A DNA stretch of 64,000 nucleotides from Akanthomyces muscarius (GCF_028009165.1 NC_079242.1:4030001-4094000); one strand, 5' to 3'. Counted from the stretch's first letter, positions 11,693 through 23,378 are shown. Notes: generated from the letters alone by a model not told the origin. Program-made: numbers and translations.

Positions 11693-12034
11693 ACCCGAGT
11701 TGACACCTTGGATCGACATGTGTAGGAGAGGACGGCGATTGGCTGGGGGTGCGCCAGAAGGGGTCTTGATGCATGAATATCTAATTGAACTGGGGGGTTG
11801 GAAAATAATGCTTGGCCAGAGACAATGTCGCGCTGGCATCGATGCTGACGTAATGCAGTGGCCGCGACATCAATGTATCGGCTGAGCAATGTAATTGTTT
11901 GCGGACTTGATTCTGTCTGGGTCGTGGAATAGAACTGTCTTCACCAATGTGGTATTTAGCCGTCGCCTTTGACTCTGCCATGTCGTCGTTGACTGGGCCG
12001 CCCGAGGGCGAAGCTGAAAGGGCACCTAGAGGCG

Positions 12035-12105
12035 TATAAAACGGGACGAGCCGTCGACAACCCTCGCCAGCAAACGGTCACTAGCCGCGAAAAAGCACTG
12101 TAAGT
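12035..12105 (+). promoter_or_regulatory. TATA box followed by a consensus 5' splice site
   Basis: TATAAAA at 12035-12041 is followed 59 bp later by CACTG|GTAAGT-like sequence with the donor GTAAGT at 12100. Possible acceptors are the TTTTTGCAG ending at 12188 or the TTTCTCTGCAG ending at 12576. No ATG-initiated protein of any length follows, so this may be the start of a non-coding or leader transcript. Confidence 0.3.
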
Positions 12106-13411
12106 TCTTTTTGTTTTGACGCCGGTGGACTAGAGATACCGTTATTGCTGCCCTGGGCTGTATCCATATTTATTCGGACTTTTTGCAGAGTTTTATTTTG
12201 GGACGACGACCGTTCGCTAAATGTACGGATACGTGTAGAAGAAGTTGGGCAGGGCTGGACGAGGGATGAGGGTACCCCATGTGCCGAGCGCCACAACCTT
12301 CAAACTTCCCAGCAGGCACTTTTTGTCGTCGTGTCTCTTTTTTTTTTCCACCCCTTTCTGCTAGGCCCTTTTTACTCGTCGAAACCTCGTTCGCCCCCCC
12401 TGTCCATCCGCCCACCCTGGTCAAGTTTGCTGCGCTGGCATCGTTGTGCAACACAGTACTGCGCCAGGGTAACTGTACCTTGCACCCACGCCCTTTTCTC
12501 TCTCTCGGAGTGACTGGGTTGATATGTGTCTTGAACGCCTGCAGTCTTACTTGGTTACTCATCAATTTCTCTGCAGCTTGTCTTGAAAGAACTTGTTTGA
12601 CGCAAAACCCTGAATATCAAGAGATCTCAGGGGCGACTAAAGAAAAAAGGTGAATGACACATTTGCGTGCATTTCTTGTCAAGACGTAACCGTGCTGCCG
12701 GGGGATGCTGGGAACCGTCCGTCATACAAGGCGCGCCGGTCATGGCAGCCCAAAGCTACACAGTCATTTTTCTCGCCCTTGTATGCTGAAAATTCTCATC
12801 TTCGAGCAGAGTTTTTTTTTTTTTTCCAATTGTCTCATTCTTTTTTTTTCTAAAAACGTGTCGGTCCCTGCGCCATGACTCTTTCGCCAACACAAAGCTC
12901 CTCTTATATGGCCCCCTCGACGTTTCACGACATTGGCGAGGCGCACCACCCACGGCCGAGGCGAGGCACCAGACGAATAGCAGGATAAGACGGGAAAGAA
13001 AAGAACGAAAAAATTAAATGCTGCCGTCCAGTCATGCCAGTCTGGTCCCCCGTGGCCGGCACCTGGGCTGCAGAGTGCAGTAGTGCCCGGGCCTGCATGA
13101 GCTTGTGGCAGAGACATGCAGCAATCGAGGCATATACTTTTTCTCGGGCGTCATTCCAGGCGGTTGGCCAGGTACATGGAGAAGTGGTGGAAGCCGTGTA
13201 CTGGTAAATACCTACCTCGCCTCTGCTGGTTGCGCCGTCGGCTCCAGTTAATTGGGACAAGCTGCCTACTACTTGCAGCCACGGCATTGAGTTGTAGCGG
13301 ACGCTAATAATAATGTAGCTTTCTTTGCGGTGGTGATGTGACTGATGATGGACTTGTGTGAACGTTGCTGGGCACTAAAACTGCCCACCAGCGCTGGCAC
13401 TGACACTGGCC

Positions 13412-13464
13412 CAGTAACTGGGTACCTACCTAGGTACCTGAGTAGGTAGGTACCCAGGTAACTG
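13412..13464. repeat. Inverted repeat with TACCTAGGTA-type core
   Basis: Arms at 13412-13431 and 13444-13464 are complementary over about 20 bp with one indel; the inner 12 bp (13420-13431 and 13444-13455) pair perfectly. The 12-nt spacer itself contains AGGTACCT. It could form a hairpin or cruciform. Confidence 0.85.
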
Positions 13465-14522
13465 CCCGCGCCGCCCATGAATTCACCACCATCATGCGCC
13501 GTTTATGATTAATGCCGTGCGCCTGGAAGCAGCCCAGTAACTGTACCACCAGCGCAGCAATGGCTGCCTGGCCTTCTGCCTATTCACGTATCACACCACT
13601 TGTATAATAATAATAAGCACCATGGTCCAAGCCCGCGCACCTTGTTTCGCTATGCTGGTCTCCTTGCCTCCCTACCTTACCTTGCCTGATAGCGCTGATG
13701 CCACTGACATGTACCGCTGGCGCCGCTGAAGTCAAGTACCTTTCCACCTGGTTTTCCACTGCCACTACCTAAAACTGCCTGTGCCAGCCGCTACACCGAT
13801 CCCGGTTTCTACCCACCAGTATATCGACGTCCCGACCTAGCGCCGTTGCTGTCCTCGCTGTTTACCGTCTTCTTTCAATGGCCCTGCGATTATGATTAGT
13901 CTCTCGTCTTTTATAGACTACATCTCTGCTCAGTTTCTTCTTCCACCTCGCTCCAATCACGACCCTGCACCGCTGCTGCCCATCTACCTACTGGCTGGCT
14001 TCGACTTCTGGCTGCCCTTTCCGCCCTCTGCCCTGCCTGCCCTGCCTGTCTGTCTGGCACCTGCCTGGGTCCTGTCTTTGTGCCCGACCCCACTCGCCCA
14101 CGCCCACTCAACCCGCTTTGCCCCAGCTACTCTGGCTCTGGCTCCTCACGTCCCGTCCCTTTCCCTTCCCTTCCCTCCCATTTAGCTGCTGCTAGCTGCT
14201 CGCTACTCTGTTTTCCCATTTATTTTATTTTGCCGCTATTCCTCTCCTGCCCTCTCGTCACCGCCCATCGTCCACCCTTCGCGATTTCGTCTTTTTTTCT
14301 GACGCTTAATCGCTCGGGCGCCTCACTCAAACCTAGACTCGATTTTTGAATATTGCGTCTTGTTTGGATAATATCTATTATTCCTGCGCATAACGCTCTG
14401 CACTCGCATCATTCGTCATAGTCGTTCCTCGTGTGCTTCGCCATCGACTGGGAGTCCGTTTCGTCCCATCCCAGGCGCTGCCTGACCCAAAGCGTCTCGA
14501 CGCTCCTCAACCTCTTCTCGCC

Positions 14523-16301
14523 ATGGCTCCCGCCGAGCACAGCTCCTTTGCGGCATACGTCGACGATGCCAACGAGGACACTGGCAGCTCCATCGAGGGC
14601 ACTCGCATTTATGCCGTTGCCGACGAAATGCCTCCGCACAAGAACCGTCCCAACGTCGGCAGCAGGCTCATGACCGACCATTCAGGCAACCCTCGCTCCA
14701 AGCGCGCTAGCTTGACCGAGTCCGACTCAACCCGCTCCTCCAACAAGAGCTCCGACAAGCACCGCGAAAGGACTCGCCCTGCCGATTCTCGCAGGTCCTC
14801 CCAACAGTACGACAGTGATCGCGAGCGCGAGCATCAGCGCGCCCGCCAGGAGAGAAAGGCTCGCGAGTCTGAAGGTCGCCGCTCCCACGGCCACTCGCCC
14901 AAGGAGTCCTCGAAGAAGACGAGGCCTACCATACAGCATGGCCCTCCTCACCCTATGCCGCGAGGTGTGTCTGATGAATACCCGCGCTACGCCTATCAGC
15001 AGCCTGCCGCGCCCTTTGCCCGCCCTCGCCCGGCCTCGAGGTCTGCTACATACTACGATGGACAGCCATTCCCTCCTCCGCCAGCAGGCATGGCCTGGCA
15101 TCCTCCTCCTCCTTTTCCTCCCGGCCACTTCCCACCTGGTCCTCCCGGTCATCCCAGGCATTTCCCGCCCATGCATGACATGTCTCCGCGAGGTATGCCT
15201 CCGCCCTCGCCCATGGGCATGGCGCCGCCAGGCTACTTTCCCGGTCCGCCTCACCCCGGTTACAGTGACCATCTCAAGGCCAGGTTCGAGTCAAGGCCCC
15301 CATCCGCCATGGGCGCCTTGGGTGGCCCCGAGCGTTTTCCTCCAGGCTACAGCCCAGATGAATATGGTGATGAGTCGGCACCCAATGTGAAGCGCCGTCC
15401 TTCACACCCCTCCAGAGGTGAAAGTGATCGCAGGATGATGCCGCCTCCTGATCGCGTCCCCCAGCGGACCATGTCGGCCGCCCCTCAGCATAGCGGCCCC
15501 TATCGTCCGCCGCCTGGTCGCCCCCAAATAAGCCAGCATCCTCGACGGCCATCCGTCAACAGGCACTCGGCCTGCTTTGCTGATGAATATGACGACGAAG
15601 AGTATGATCCTAGCCACGGGCGCTTCCAAGACCTATCCCCAGAGCCATCCTATCGCCAGAGACGCTACGTGGACCCGGCACGGTCGAGGCGTGGCTCCCA
15701 GGCATACGAAAGCGTCGACATCATCCCAGCCAGCCGGCGTGCTCGTAGGGCCTCCGCCTACGGTGCGCCGCCTCGCGCCGCCGCCGCCAAGTACGAAGCC
15801 CAGTACGCAGCTTCCAAGATGATGGATGCTCAAAAGTATCAGGATGCTGTCACTGGTGGACCCAAGATGCCACTCACCGCCGAGATGCTGCAGAAGGCAA
15901 CTCGAGGCAACCCTGGCAGCCAGTCCACTCGCAGCAGCGGCAGCCGTGATGATAGTGAGTATCGTCGCAGCTACACCACGGGCATCACCCGCTCATCTTC
16001 TGGCAATGGCACGCAAGACGTCACCATCAAAGTTGGCGACGCCGAATTCAAAGTCCAGAGCGGAACAGAATTCACTTTCACCTCTAAAGGTGGTCAGCAG
16101 CAGATTCGATCTAGCAGTGACAAGTCTAGCACCGTCTATCAGCTAGAGGACGGTCGTGATCATGAGCGGGAGCTCCCGCGCATGACTCTGCCACATCGAA
16201 TCCGTGCACCAAGCCAGTCGGGACAACGGCCGCGTGGATACACGTCCGGAACATATTCGCCTTATGAGCACATGTACGCCGAAGGAGGCAACTACATTTA
16301 A
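14523..16301 (+). CDS. Pro/Ser/Arg-rich disordered protein with conserved C-terminal patch
   Basis: Single-exon gene of 592 aa; the ATG at 14523 sits in a good context (CGCCATGG) after a long CT-rich leader. I do not recognise a named family. The N-terminal 40 residues (AAYVDDANEDTGSS) are acidic. About residues 50-150 are Ser/Arg/Lys/Glu-rich, with repeated RERE and RKARE segments resembling RS-type sequence. About 165-290 is very rich in Pro, Gly and His. About 400-470 contains repeated Tyr-Arg-Arg and DEYDDEEYDPS stretches. A C-terminal patch near residues 490-535 (QDVTIKVGDAEFKVQSG) is the only part that looks folded, predicted as short beta strands. The protein ends MYAEGGNYI. No membrane segment or signal peptide is seen. 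Composition suggests a scaffold or RNA-associated protein (inference only). Confidence 0.8.
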   Translation: MAPAEHSSFAAYVDDANEDTGSSIEGTRIYAVADEMPPHKNRPNVGSRLMTDHSGNPRSKRASLTESDSTRSSNKSSDKHRERTRPADSRRSSQQYDSDREREHQRARQERKARESEGRRSHGHSPKESSKKTRPTIQHGPPHPMPRGVSDEYPRYAYQQPAAPFARPRPASRSATYYDGQPFPPPPAGMAWHPPPPFPPGHFPPGPPGHPRHFPPMHDMSPRGMPPPSPMGMAPPGYFPGPPHPGYSDHLKARFESRPPSAMGALGGPERFPPGYSPDEYGDESAPNVKRRPSHPSRGESDRRMMPPPDRVPQRTMSAAPQHSGPYRPPPGRPQISQHPRRPSVNRHSACFADEYDDEEYDPSHGRFQDLSPEPSYRQRRYVDPARSRRGSQAYESVDIIPASRRARRASAYGAPPRAAAAKYEAQYAASKMMDAQKYQDAVTGGPKMPLTAEMLQKATRGNPGSQSTRSSGSRDDSEYRRSYTTGITRSSSGNGTQDVTIKVGDAEFKVQSGTEFTFTSKGGQQQIRSSSDKSSTVYQLEDGRDHERELPRMTLPHRIRAPSQSGQRPRGYTSGTYSPYEHMYAEGGNYI

Positions 16302-17942
16302 TGCCGCGAGGTGGATGATCTATTGACGACTGACATTTACGACCATTTAATGACGACATGACACTTTTTGCATCACGACAAAATATGAGCCTTCACCACA
16401 GCAGACGGAAACATTTACGACGTGCGATTCTCTTCTCTTTCATCTTACCCGTCTTTTCATTTATTTTGCCTCTTTCCAAATTTTCAAGCGTTGTTTACTC
16501 CTACATGTACTCTGTTGTCCTTGTTTCGCTAGGCAGTCTGGTTGATGCCGAGCCAAGCGAAGCAGCTATGATACCCAAACCTAATTACCGAGGACGTTAT
16601 TCGGAGTGTATAATGGAGCTTGGCAGTTGTTCCTCCAGATTGATGGAATCTTGATTGCTGCTACGGCGGCGGGGTCTGTCCGCCGCTCTTCGTTTCTCTT
16701 CTCAGCCCCTTTTCTTACTTGTACTGGCCGTGTGGTGCTTGTTTTGTTCAGCAGATTCCAAGCTATGTCAGCCGTGCTGACATGTGCGTCGGAGTACTAT
16801 TATTGTACGATGAGAGCCGGGATCGGTGGCACGACCTCGGCCTGTGCGAGGCTGTCGCTACTGTACTCGGACTGTGTTGGACACTTGCTTTCATTTGTTT
16901 ATGCTGAAACAGCACATCGCCATATTATAGACTGTACAGGCGGACGAGGTTCGCGCCTCTTTACCGTGTGCCTGCAGACATGATGGCTGGTTTTAACCGG
17001 CAGCATCATTTTGAGGGTATTCTTTGGTTTTGTTTCTTTTTGTGCTACGGGTTAGACAAATGCTTTTCTTAGTTATTGTGTCCTTTTTCCCTTTCCTTGG
17101 TTCACGTTGTCCTCTGTTCGCAAAAGGCTACGGCATACTACAGCAAAAAGATTGGAGCCATATGAGCGATGGAACTTACAACAGATAACAGCAATAAGAC
17201 TGATAATATCCTGTGCAACGCAACATGCAAACAAGCCGTGAGCCTGAGTGCCTAATTGGGTGGTGACGAGTGGTTGCCTGGCCAGAGCAAGGCCCCGCTT
17301 TGGTTTGTTTACTACGAGCGTCATCGGGCATGGCTTGGTTGACCAGAGCTGCGCGAAGGTCTGGCTAGATACAGTAGATCAATCAAAATAATTACGATCC
17401 CGTATGGGGCATGAATAAAGCTTGACAAGTTGTGTTAATTAGCTACTATATGCTATTTTCACGGCGCCGAGGAGACTGGTTGGGAGCTGTTGATGCACCC
17501 CCAGCCCAACCTTGTAGGAGCAGGCATTGCCACACCCCAGCCACCCTCTACTGGTTTCTGTAGGAACATCAGACCCTCGCTGCCAGGTCTTTTCCTCTCC
17601 CGCACACCACTCATTCTTGCATCGCATTAACCCATCATTTCCTCGACGAAAAAAAGCTCGGCATCCACGCATTCAAGAGCCGACATTTCTTATTCTTCAT
17701 TCCAGCCGACAAGCGCCCTTTTTCCTTCTCTGAACCCGCAGATCGCCTTTGTAACCCTCAGGCTCAGATACTGGAATTCGTCGTACCTGAGTTTCTTCCT
17801 TGCTAAGCCTACGAGAAGGGGTCCGCATTCCACGACACATCTCACCTTCAAGCAATTCGTGTCTTTATTCCCCGATCCGACCAGACACTGATCCACCACT
17901 ACTGGAACGAGAGCCGCACCTTATCGAGAGGCCCAAGACACC
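16302..17942. other. 3' UTR and leader
   Basis: No gene seen. The first part is T-rich and likely the 3' UTR of the upstream gene; the last 400 bp before 17943 is CT-rich and looks like a 5' leader. Confidence 0.5.
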
Positions 17943-19133
17943 ATGGCACCGGTCCTGACGCCGCTGCTCCGGCGAGCCTTTGCCGCTGTCAGCGCCTCTC
18001 CTCTTCCTTCGGCAACGGTCGACACCGGAGCAGCAGACGGCCCTCTCGGAGATGCCACGCGTGTCCTGAGCGCGCGGGATACCGGCAGCAACCGTCCCGA
18101 CCCGGGGAAGGGCGTGCTGGACCCGCACGATATCTCCAACGTGGGCTTCTTTGTGCTGTTCGCTCTGCTTGGTTTCGCATTTGTCGTGGCGGCAATCTGG
18201 TTCTTCTTCTGGGCACGCAATGGCGGTTTTCACTTTAAGCAGACGGACTGGGAGGACTACAAGACGGCCGTGCTGCGCAAGCGTGGTCCCAATGGTACGC
18301 TGCTCTCGGGTGCCACCGAGTCGACGAATCTTGGTGGCGGCAGTGTCTACAAGGATGTTGCCGACGACGGCAAGACGACGATCACGGAAAGCACGGGACT
18401 GAGCGGCATCACGGCGGGCGCGAGCGACATTGCGGCCCGGGAGAAGAGAGAAGAGAAGCGTGCCAAGAGGCAGCGGGAGCGCGACCAACGCAAAAAGGAC
18501 AAGAAGCGCAGCGAGGTCAGCAGCAGCGCCGGCGGCGAGTATGATGAGAAGCAGCAAAAGAGACGCGTCGGCGAAAATGGCGAAGTGCTGGACGAGGAGG
18601 CGGAGTTGAAGGCCCGCGATGAGCTGCGCAACTACCGCCACGAAAAGGCCGCACGGGTTGGCGGCCTAAACAAGCAATCAGAGGGCTCGTCGTGGGACGG
18701 ATCCAACCCGACTGCTAGTCACACGGGTACCGAATCGGAGCTCCTCCCCAACAAGCAGAGCACGCCAACCAATACGCCAACCAAGGACAAGAAGCGCGGA
18801 GGCGGCATCCGCAAGGTGTACTCGACGGCGGAGCGCAACGAGGATCGGGAGGCGGAGAGGATCCGCGCCGAGGCCAGGCGTCTCCGGGACGAGGGACGCA
18901 CGCACCGCCGGGATTTCTCGTTCCAGCGCGCCGAGGCGACGGATAGTCTGCTGTCGGGCAGTGGTGTCGGAAGTAGGAGCGAGGTGACGAGCGCGGAGGG
19001 CAGCGAGCTCGGGACAAAGAGCTACCACCACTCGCGGCCGGAGATTTCGAGGGCACAGAGGGACAAGGACAGGGAGGAGCGGAGGGCGAGGAGAGGAGGT
19101 TATAGACGTGGACGAGGCGATGATGAGCTTTAG
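17943..19133 (+). CDS. Single-pass membrane protein with charged coiled-coil tail
   Basis: Single-exon gene of 396 aa; start ATG at 17943 in the context CACCATGG. I do not recognise a named family. The N-terminal 65 residues are Ala/Ser/Asp-rich and may be luminal. A strong membrane segment lies at about residues 66-90 (VGFFVLFALLGFAFVVAAIW), followed by WARNGGFHFKQTDWEDYK, a likely membrane-proximal amphipathic patch. From about residue 155 the protein is highly charged, with long Arg/Lys/Glu runs (EKREEKRAKRQRERDQRKKDKK) predicted as a single helix or coiled coil, then a Ser/Thr-rich stretch and a second Arg-rich helix ending GGYRRGRGDDEL. With no clear signal peptide and the bulk of the charge after the membrane span, a cytosolic tail is likely. 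It lies in tandem with the next SPRY gene, which has a similar one-pass layout. Confidence 0.8.
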   Translation: MAPVLTPLLRRAFAAVSASPLPSATVDTGAADGPLGDATRVLSARDTGSNRPDPGKGVLDPHDISNVGFFVLFALLGFAFVVAAIWFFFWARNGGFHFKQTDWEDYKTAVLRKRGPNGTLLSGATESTNLGGGSVYKDVADDGKTTITESTGLSGITAGASDIAAREKREEKRAKRQRERDQRKKDKKRSEVSSSAGGEYDEKQQKRRVGENGEVLDEEAELKARDELRNYRHEKAARVGGLNKQSEGSSWDGSNPTASHTGTESELLPNKQSTPTNTPTKDKKRGGGIRKVYSTAERNEDREAERIRAEARRLRDEGRTHRRDFSFQRAEATDSLLSGSGVGSRSEVTSAEGSELGTKSYHHSRPEISRAQRDKDREERRARRGGYRRGRGDDEL

Positions 19134-21091
19134 ATGGGGAGATATTCTGATGAATTCGACTGGGTGGAGAAATGCAAGGTTGATCAAGTTTACGATTTTT
19201 GTCGATTTGTTTTTACGGATAAAGCCATGATGGACGCGATAAGCCAAATTGATACATGTAGATTAGCAATGGACAGTGACGTCTCTAAATTGAATCATAT
19301 ATATATATATTTATGCATACATGAACATCTAAGCCGGATCTGTAACTGGGCACTGATTGAAGATGATTTCTGTATAATGGTGAAAGCTGATGAAAGGATC
19401 AAAATCTGATAACATGGCCCGGGTGGGCGGACAACCCCCAGCAGAGGTGTTACAGGGACTGCGTCAAGCCGATCAGGGACCGCAGGGGGGAGGGGGGCAC
19501 TGTCTCGAGTATTGCAGGTCAAGGGGCGGTTTTCCTTTTGACTGCGTCCTGCAGATATCAGGGGCCGTCTGTAGTCTGACTTTGGTCCCGCCTCGATGGA
19601 GATTTTCATCTATTCTTGCTGCTATTTTTCTCGGAATGAATGCCTGCATCGTCGGTATCTGGTGATGGGCTCTCTCTCTCTCTCTCACGTGGCTTGGCGG
19701 GAGAGACGCCCCGCCCGCCGCGACGAAATCGAAGGTTTCCGGAGGGAAAAGCAGCCAGAAAAAGAAGGGTTCCCCATAAAAGATTGGCCTGCGTCTGCTG
19801 TATTACGTAGCATTCCAAAGCCCACACTAGAAACGTTATTCTGTCCTACCTACCTATGCAGTGTACAGATCTTTGACAAAAGAAATTGCCATTTTCTGTC
19901 GGTTGCCATGGAGCTTGTGGCACCGGGTTTCTGGTTCTTCCTGCAATGCACATGTAGTCGCATTCCTAGTTCTTGCACACACGTGGAGGCAAGTTAGCAT
20001 GCTGCCTGGTAGGTAGTGCTGGCAGTGACCCCAATGCTGCGACGTTTGGGATCATCCCGACGATTCCGCTCCCGCCGCGCTGCCCACTTCCGTCATCGAG
20101 GGCCGCAGTCGGTGGGGCTAGCACTTTTCTCTGTTGCCTTGTGCCTGATGAGCTGTTCAAGGCAGGCCACTTTGCCTTTTTCTTTTCGGCAGAATTGGAA
20201 GAGAGAGGATGATGGGTGGCTCTGCGTAGGGTACGAGCATCTAGATGGATGTTTATGCAGGCTCCCGGGCCTGTTAGGTCAATGGGCAGTCAGCTACCGC
20301 TGTCCCGACTCATGCGACTCGCCCAACACACAAGCAGGCAGCTGAGGTGGTGTGTGCTGGCAGCCTCTCTGTAGCGTCCCTGGGCAGCCACTAAAAACCG
20401 GCGCCACAGCTGTCTCCTCCCCTACAATCACTTGCCACTTTTCCATGCCACTGGGCCACTGTCCTGCTTGCGCCCCAGTCGGTATATCCGCCCGCTGTAA
20501 CTGCCCGCAGCAGCACAGCGCCCACTGCCCACCTATTCCCCACTCCCCGATCCTCTCTCTGCCTTGTCTCGCTCACTAGAAACTCCTCTGACGCTTTCCC
20601 TTCCTCCCTCCAAAACAATCCCCAAACCAACGTCCCGATATCCCTTTGTCATTGCCCCCGTCCGAGCTTTCATCGCCCTCCCACCCTTTGCTGCTTTCTC
20701 GATTCCCTGATTCCATTGCTTTGACGGGTGACTTTTCACGGCCTTTTCTTCGACTCGAGAATCCTGCAATACCTCATTTTATTGCGTCCAGATTCGCAGT
20801 GTTCGCCACCGCCCGCCCACAGCGCTCTCCCCCGCAAGCAGCATCGCCCGTCCCGCCCGCCGAGACACAGCCCAACGACGCGGCGGCTCGCCCTTTTCCC
20901 TCCCACGACTCCCGCTGCGGCGGCGTCGCCGGCATCGACCCTCCAACATTTCCGACACGATTTTCTTCTCCTGCTCGCTTTGACGGAGCGATTCGGCGCA
21001 CCGCATCTCGACCGCTGCTGCCTCGAACATCGTCACGCGCCGGCACTAGCCCAGCCACCTAACCGAAACCAAACTCGCGGCTACCACCGTC
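19134..21091. other. Intergenic and leader of the SPRY gene
   Basis: No gene seen. It contains an AT microsatellite near 19297-19311, a CT run near 19670-19686, and a C-rich leader from about 20400 to 21091. Confidence 0.5.
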
Positions 21092-22377
21092 ATGTCAGAT
21101 CCCTCGTCGGCCCTGACGGGCGTCGTCATCGGCCTCGTCTCGTCGTTTGGCTCGATTCTCCTCATCGGCCTCGTCGTCTTTGTCTTTTGGGCCTCGGGCT
21201 GCGCCGGCTCCGGCCGCATCCTGCTCGACCGCCTCGGCCGCCCCGGCGAGTACGATGACGAGCAGGCCTTTCTGCGCGAGGAGGAGGAGGCCCTGGAGAC
21301 GATGGATGAGATGGCCCGTACAGACTATCTGCGAGCAAAAGGTAAGGCCTACTGCGATGGAAATGCGCATACTGCCGTCTTCTCGTCCGTGCCGAGACTA
21401 ACATGGACTGCGCAGCCTTTGTCACCGCCAACCCTCCCGAATCGCTGCAAACCGACATCTCCCTCTCACAATATCTCGCCATCCAAGAAAAGGGCGTCTC
21501 TGCCTGGGAATTTGAGCCTGAACTCGAAATCGCCAACTGCTTCGTCGAAGGCCGCACCGAAATCGAGTTTTACGATTCCGAATGCACCGTCATGTGCAAC
21601 TTGCCCGTACCGAAACAAAACGACGTCTACTACTGGGAAGCCAAGATCTACGAAAAGCCCGAATCGACCCTGCTCGGCATCGGCATGGCTACCAAGCCTT
21701 ACCCCCTCTTCCGTCTCCCAGGTAGGCCTCATCTGCTTGTCTGTCAAGGGACCATGTGCTAACTTGTTAGGCTATCATAAATACTCGGTTGCATATCACT
21801 CCAATGGCTCACGCCACTATAACCAACCCTTTAGTCATACCCCCTACGGTCCCCGTCTCGTCCAGGGCGATGTCGTCGGCGTTGGATATCGACCCAGAAC
21901 CGGCGCCATATTCTTCACTCGCAACGGCAAGAAGCTCGAAGAAGTCGTGCATGGGCTCAAGTCGCAAAACTTCTTCCCTGCTATCGGCGCCAACGGTCCG
22001 GCCACTGTTCACGTCAACTTGGGCCAGTCTGGATTCGTCTTCATCGAGGCCAACGTCAAGAAATGGGGTCTCGCCCCCGTCACCGGTAGCCTCGCACCTC
22101 CACCCCCGTACGGCTCCGAGCAGGGCAGTATTCTTCTCGAGTCCGGCACCAAGGACGGCTACACTCCATCCCCAGGACGCCGCCACGGCCACTCATTCAG
22201 CGGCTCCATGTATAGTGTCCGGGGAGCACAGCCACCCGCCAATGCGCAGCACGGTCGAACCCGCAGCGGCAATTTTCGAATGCTTCCGACGAGTCCTGGC
22301 CCCGTGCGCAGCCCTACCGATATTTCTCTTGCCCAGCTTGTTCGCGCTGACGAGGGCGGCGAGACGAGCAGCTCTGC

Positions 22378-22412
<35 letters not shown>

Positions 22413-22801
22413 CGGAAGAAGAGCACCAGACCGAGAATCCGCTGCACTTGCATCTGCTCGATGCTACGAACCCGCCGCCCGACTATACGAGTCCCACTGG
22501 CTCCGACAGTGAAGGAAGCAGTCGCCGAAATAGCACAGACAGCGACGATACGCCTCTGATTCAAGTCATGAACCGCAGCCGCGGCAACTCGACCGCTGCA
22601 CCCGGCACCACCACCAACGATCCCCCGGTGCCGAGCTACCGCGATGCTATCGAGCAGGGAGCCGGGCAGCACCGACGTAACAGCTCCGACTCTGAGCGGT
22701 CCGCATCCGACACAGCGGGCGATGATGAATCGGAATCGAGTTCCGATGATTCCACCAATACAGTGACACCTCTGTCCCACAACCCCCCCTCGGAAACCTA
22801 A
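21092..22801 (+). CDS. SSH4: Endosomal SPRY-domain ubiquitin-ligase adaptor, Ssh4/Ear1-like
   Basis: Three exons, 528 aa: 21092-21341, 21416-21721, 21771-22801. The introns are 74 nt (GTAAGG, CTAAC branch, CGCAG) and 49 nt (GTAGGC, GCTAAC branch, TTAG). The layout matches yeast Ssh4/Ear1, which anchor in endosome/vacuole membranes and recruit the ubiquitin ligase Rsp5 to membrane cargo for multivesicular-body sorting: one membrane span at residues 9-33, a SPRY domain at about 140-285 (YYWEAKIYEKPESTLLGIG, GDVVGVGYRPRTGAIFFTRNG, FFPAIGANG), then a long Ser/Pro-rich tail. The tail has PPxY motifs that bind Rsp5 WW domains: PPPY at 296-299 and PPDY at 421-424. A run of 11 Gln (CAG repeats) follows the Ser-rich patch near residue 389. 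Cargo specificity cannot be read from sequence. The symbol is by analogy. Confidence 0.88.
22379..22411 (+). repeat. (CAG)11 coding repeat
   Basis: Eleven perfect CAG codons encode polyglutamine in the tail of the SPRY adaptor. No synonymous CAA interruptions are present, so the tract may vary in length. Confidence 0.95.
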
Positions 22802-23378
22802 ACACGACCCTGGACATGTGTGTTGAACGACATTTTTTATGAATATACTATAGCATCAGATGCTGGCTAGCTTTGTCAGTATAGGCATTTGGAGTTTTGT
22901 CTCGTTGTCAAAAAGAGGAGGAAAACGGAACTTTTGTCCTCGTCTTTTGTTTCCTTGTGTTTTTGGTCACTTGCAAGCCAATTCACCACGTTCACCGCCG
23001 CGTGGTTTTTTTGTTTTTCGCACGCACTGGCGCTCGGGAGTTTCACCACCTTTCATTTTTCTTTCTTTCTTTTTTCTTGTATAAGCATGTGGAAACCACT
23101 CATTCGTTTTTTTCTGGAGGTCGTTTACTTTACCTGGGATGTCGAAAGTAGGGCCAAATGCCCGTCTCGAAGGCTTGGGAACAAAGGGAACCGGAGGGAG
23201 CAAGTCAATCAGATACCATAATCATAGCAATGCACGTTGTTGTGTTTCTCTCTATCATTGAAATGTCCCACAGCTATGTTCCCCGCAGATGACTTTAGCA
23301 ACGCTAATCTCTTGTACTTGGTTGGTCTTACGGCTATACCCGGTAGACACAAATTGTAGCGCCATTCATCTTGTGCTC
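22802..23378. other. Convergent intergenic region
   Basis: Spacer of 577 bp between the SPRY gene (+) and a gene on the opposite strand. T-rich on the + strand and probably holds both 3' UTRs. No gene seen. Confidence 0.5.

Larger units (their letters stand above)
8131..14522. other. Long low-coding region and leader of the next gene
   Basis: About 6.4 kb without a supportable protein gene. It holds T runs (for example 20 T at 9825-9844), a 19-G run (11674-11692), a TATA box with a nearby perfect 5' splice site (12035 and 12100), a hairpin-forming inverted repeat (13412-13464) and, from about 13850, a very pyrimidine-rich stretch that is probably the 5' leader of the gene starting at 14523. 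A 103-codon frame at 10578 is discussed in the findings. Confidence 0.5.
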
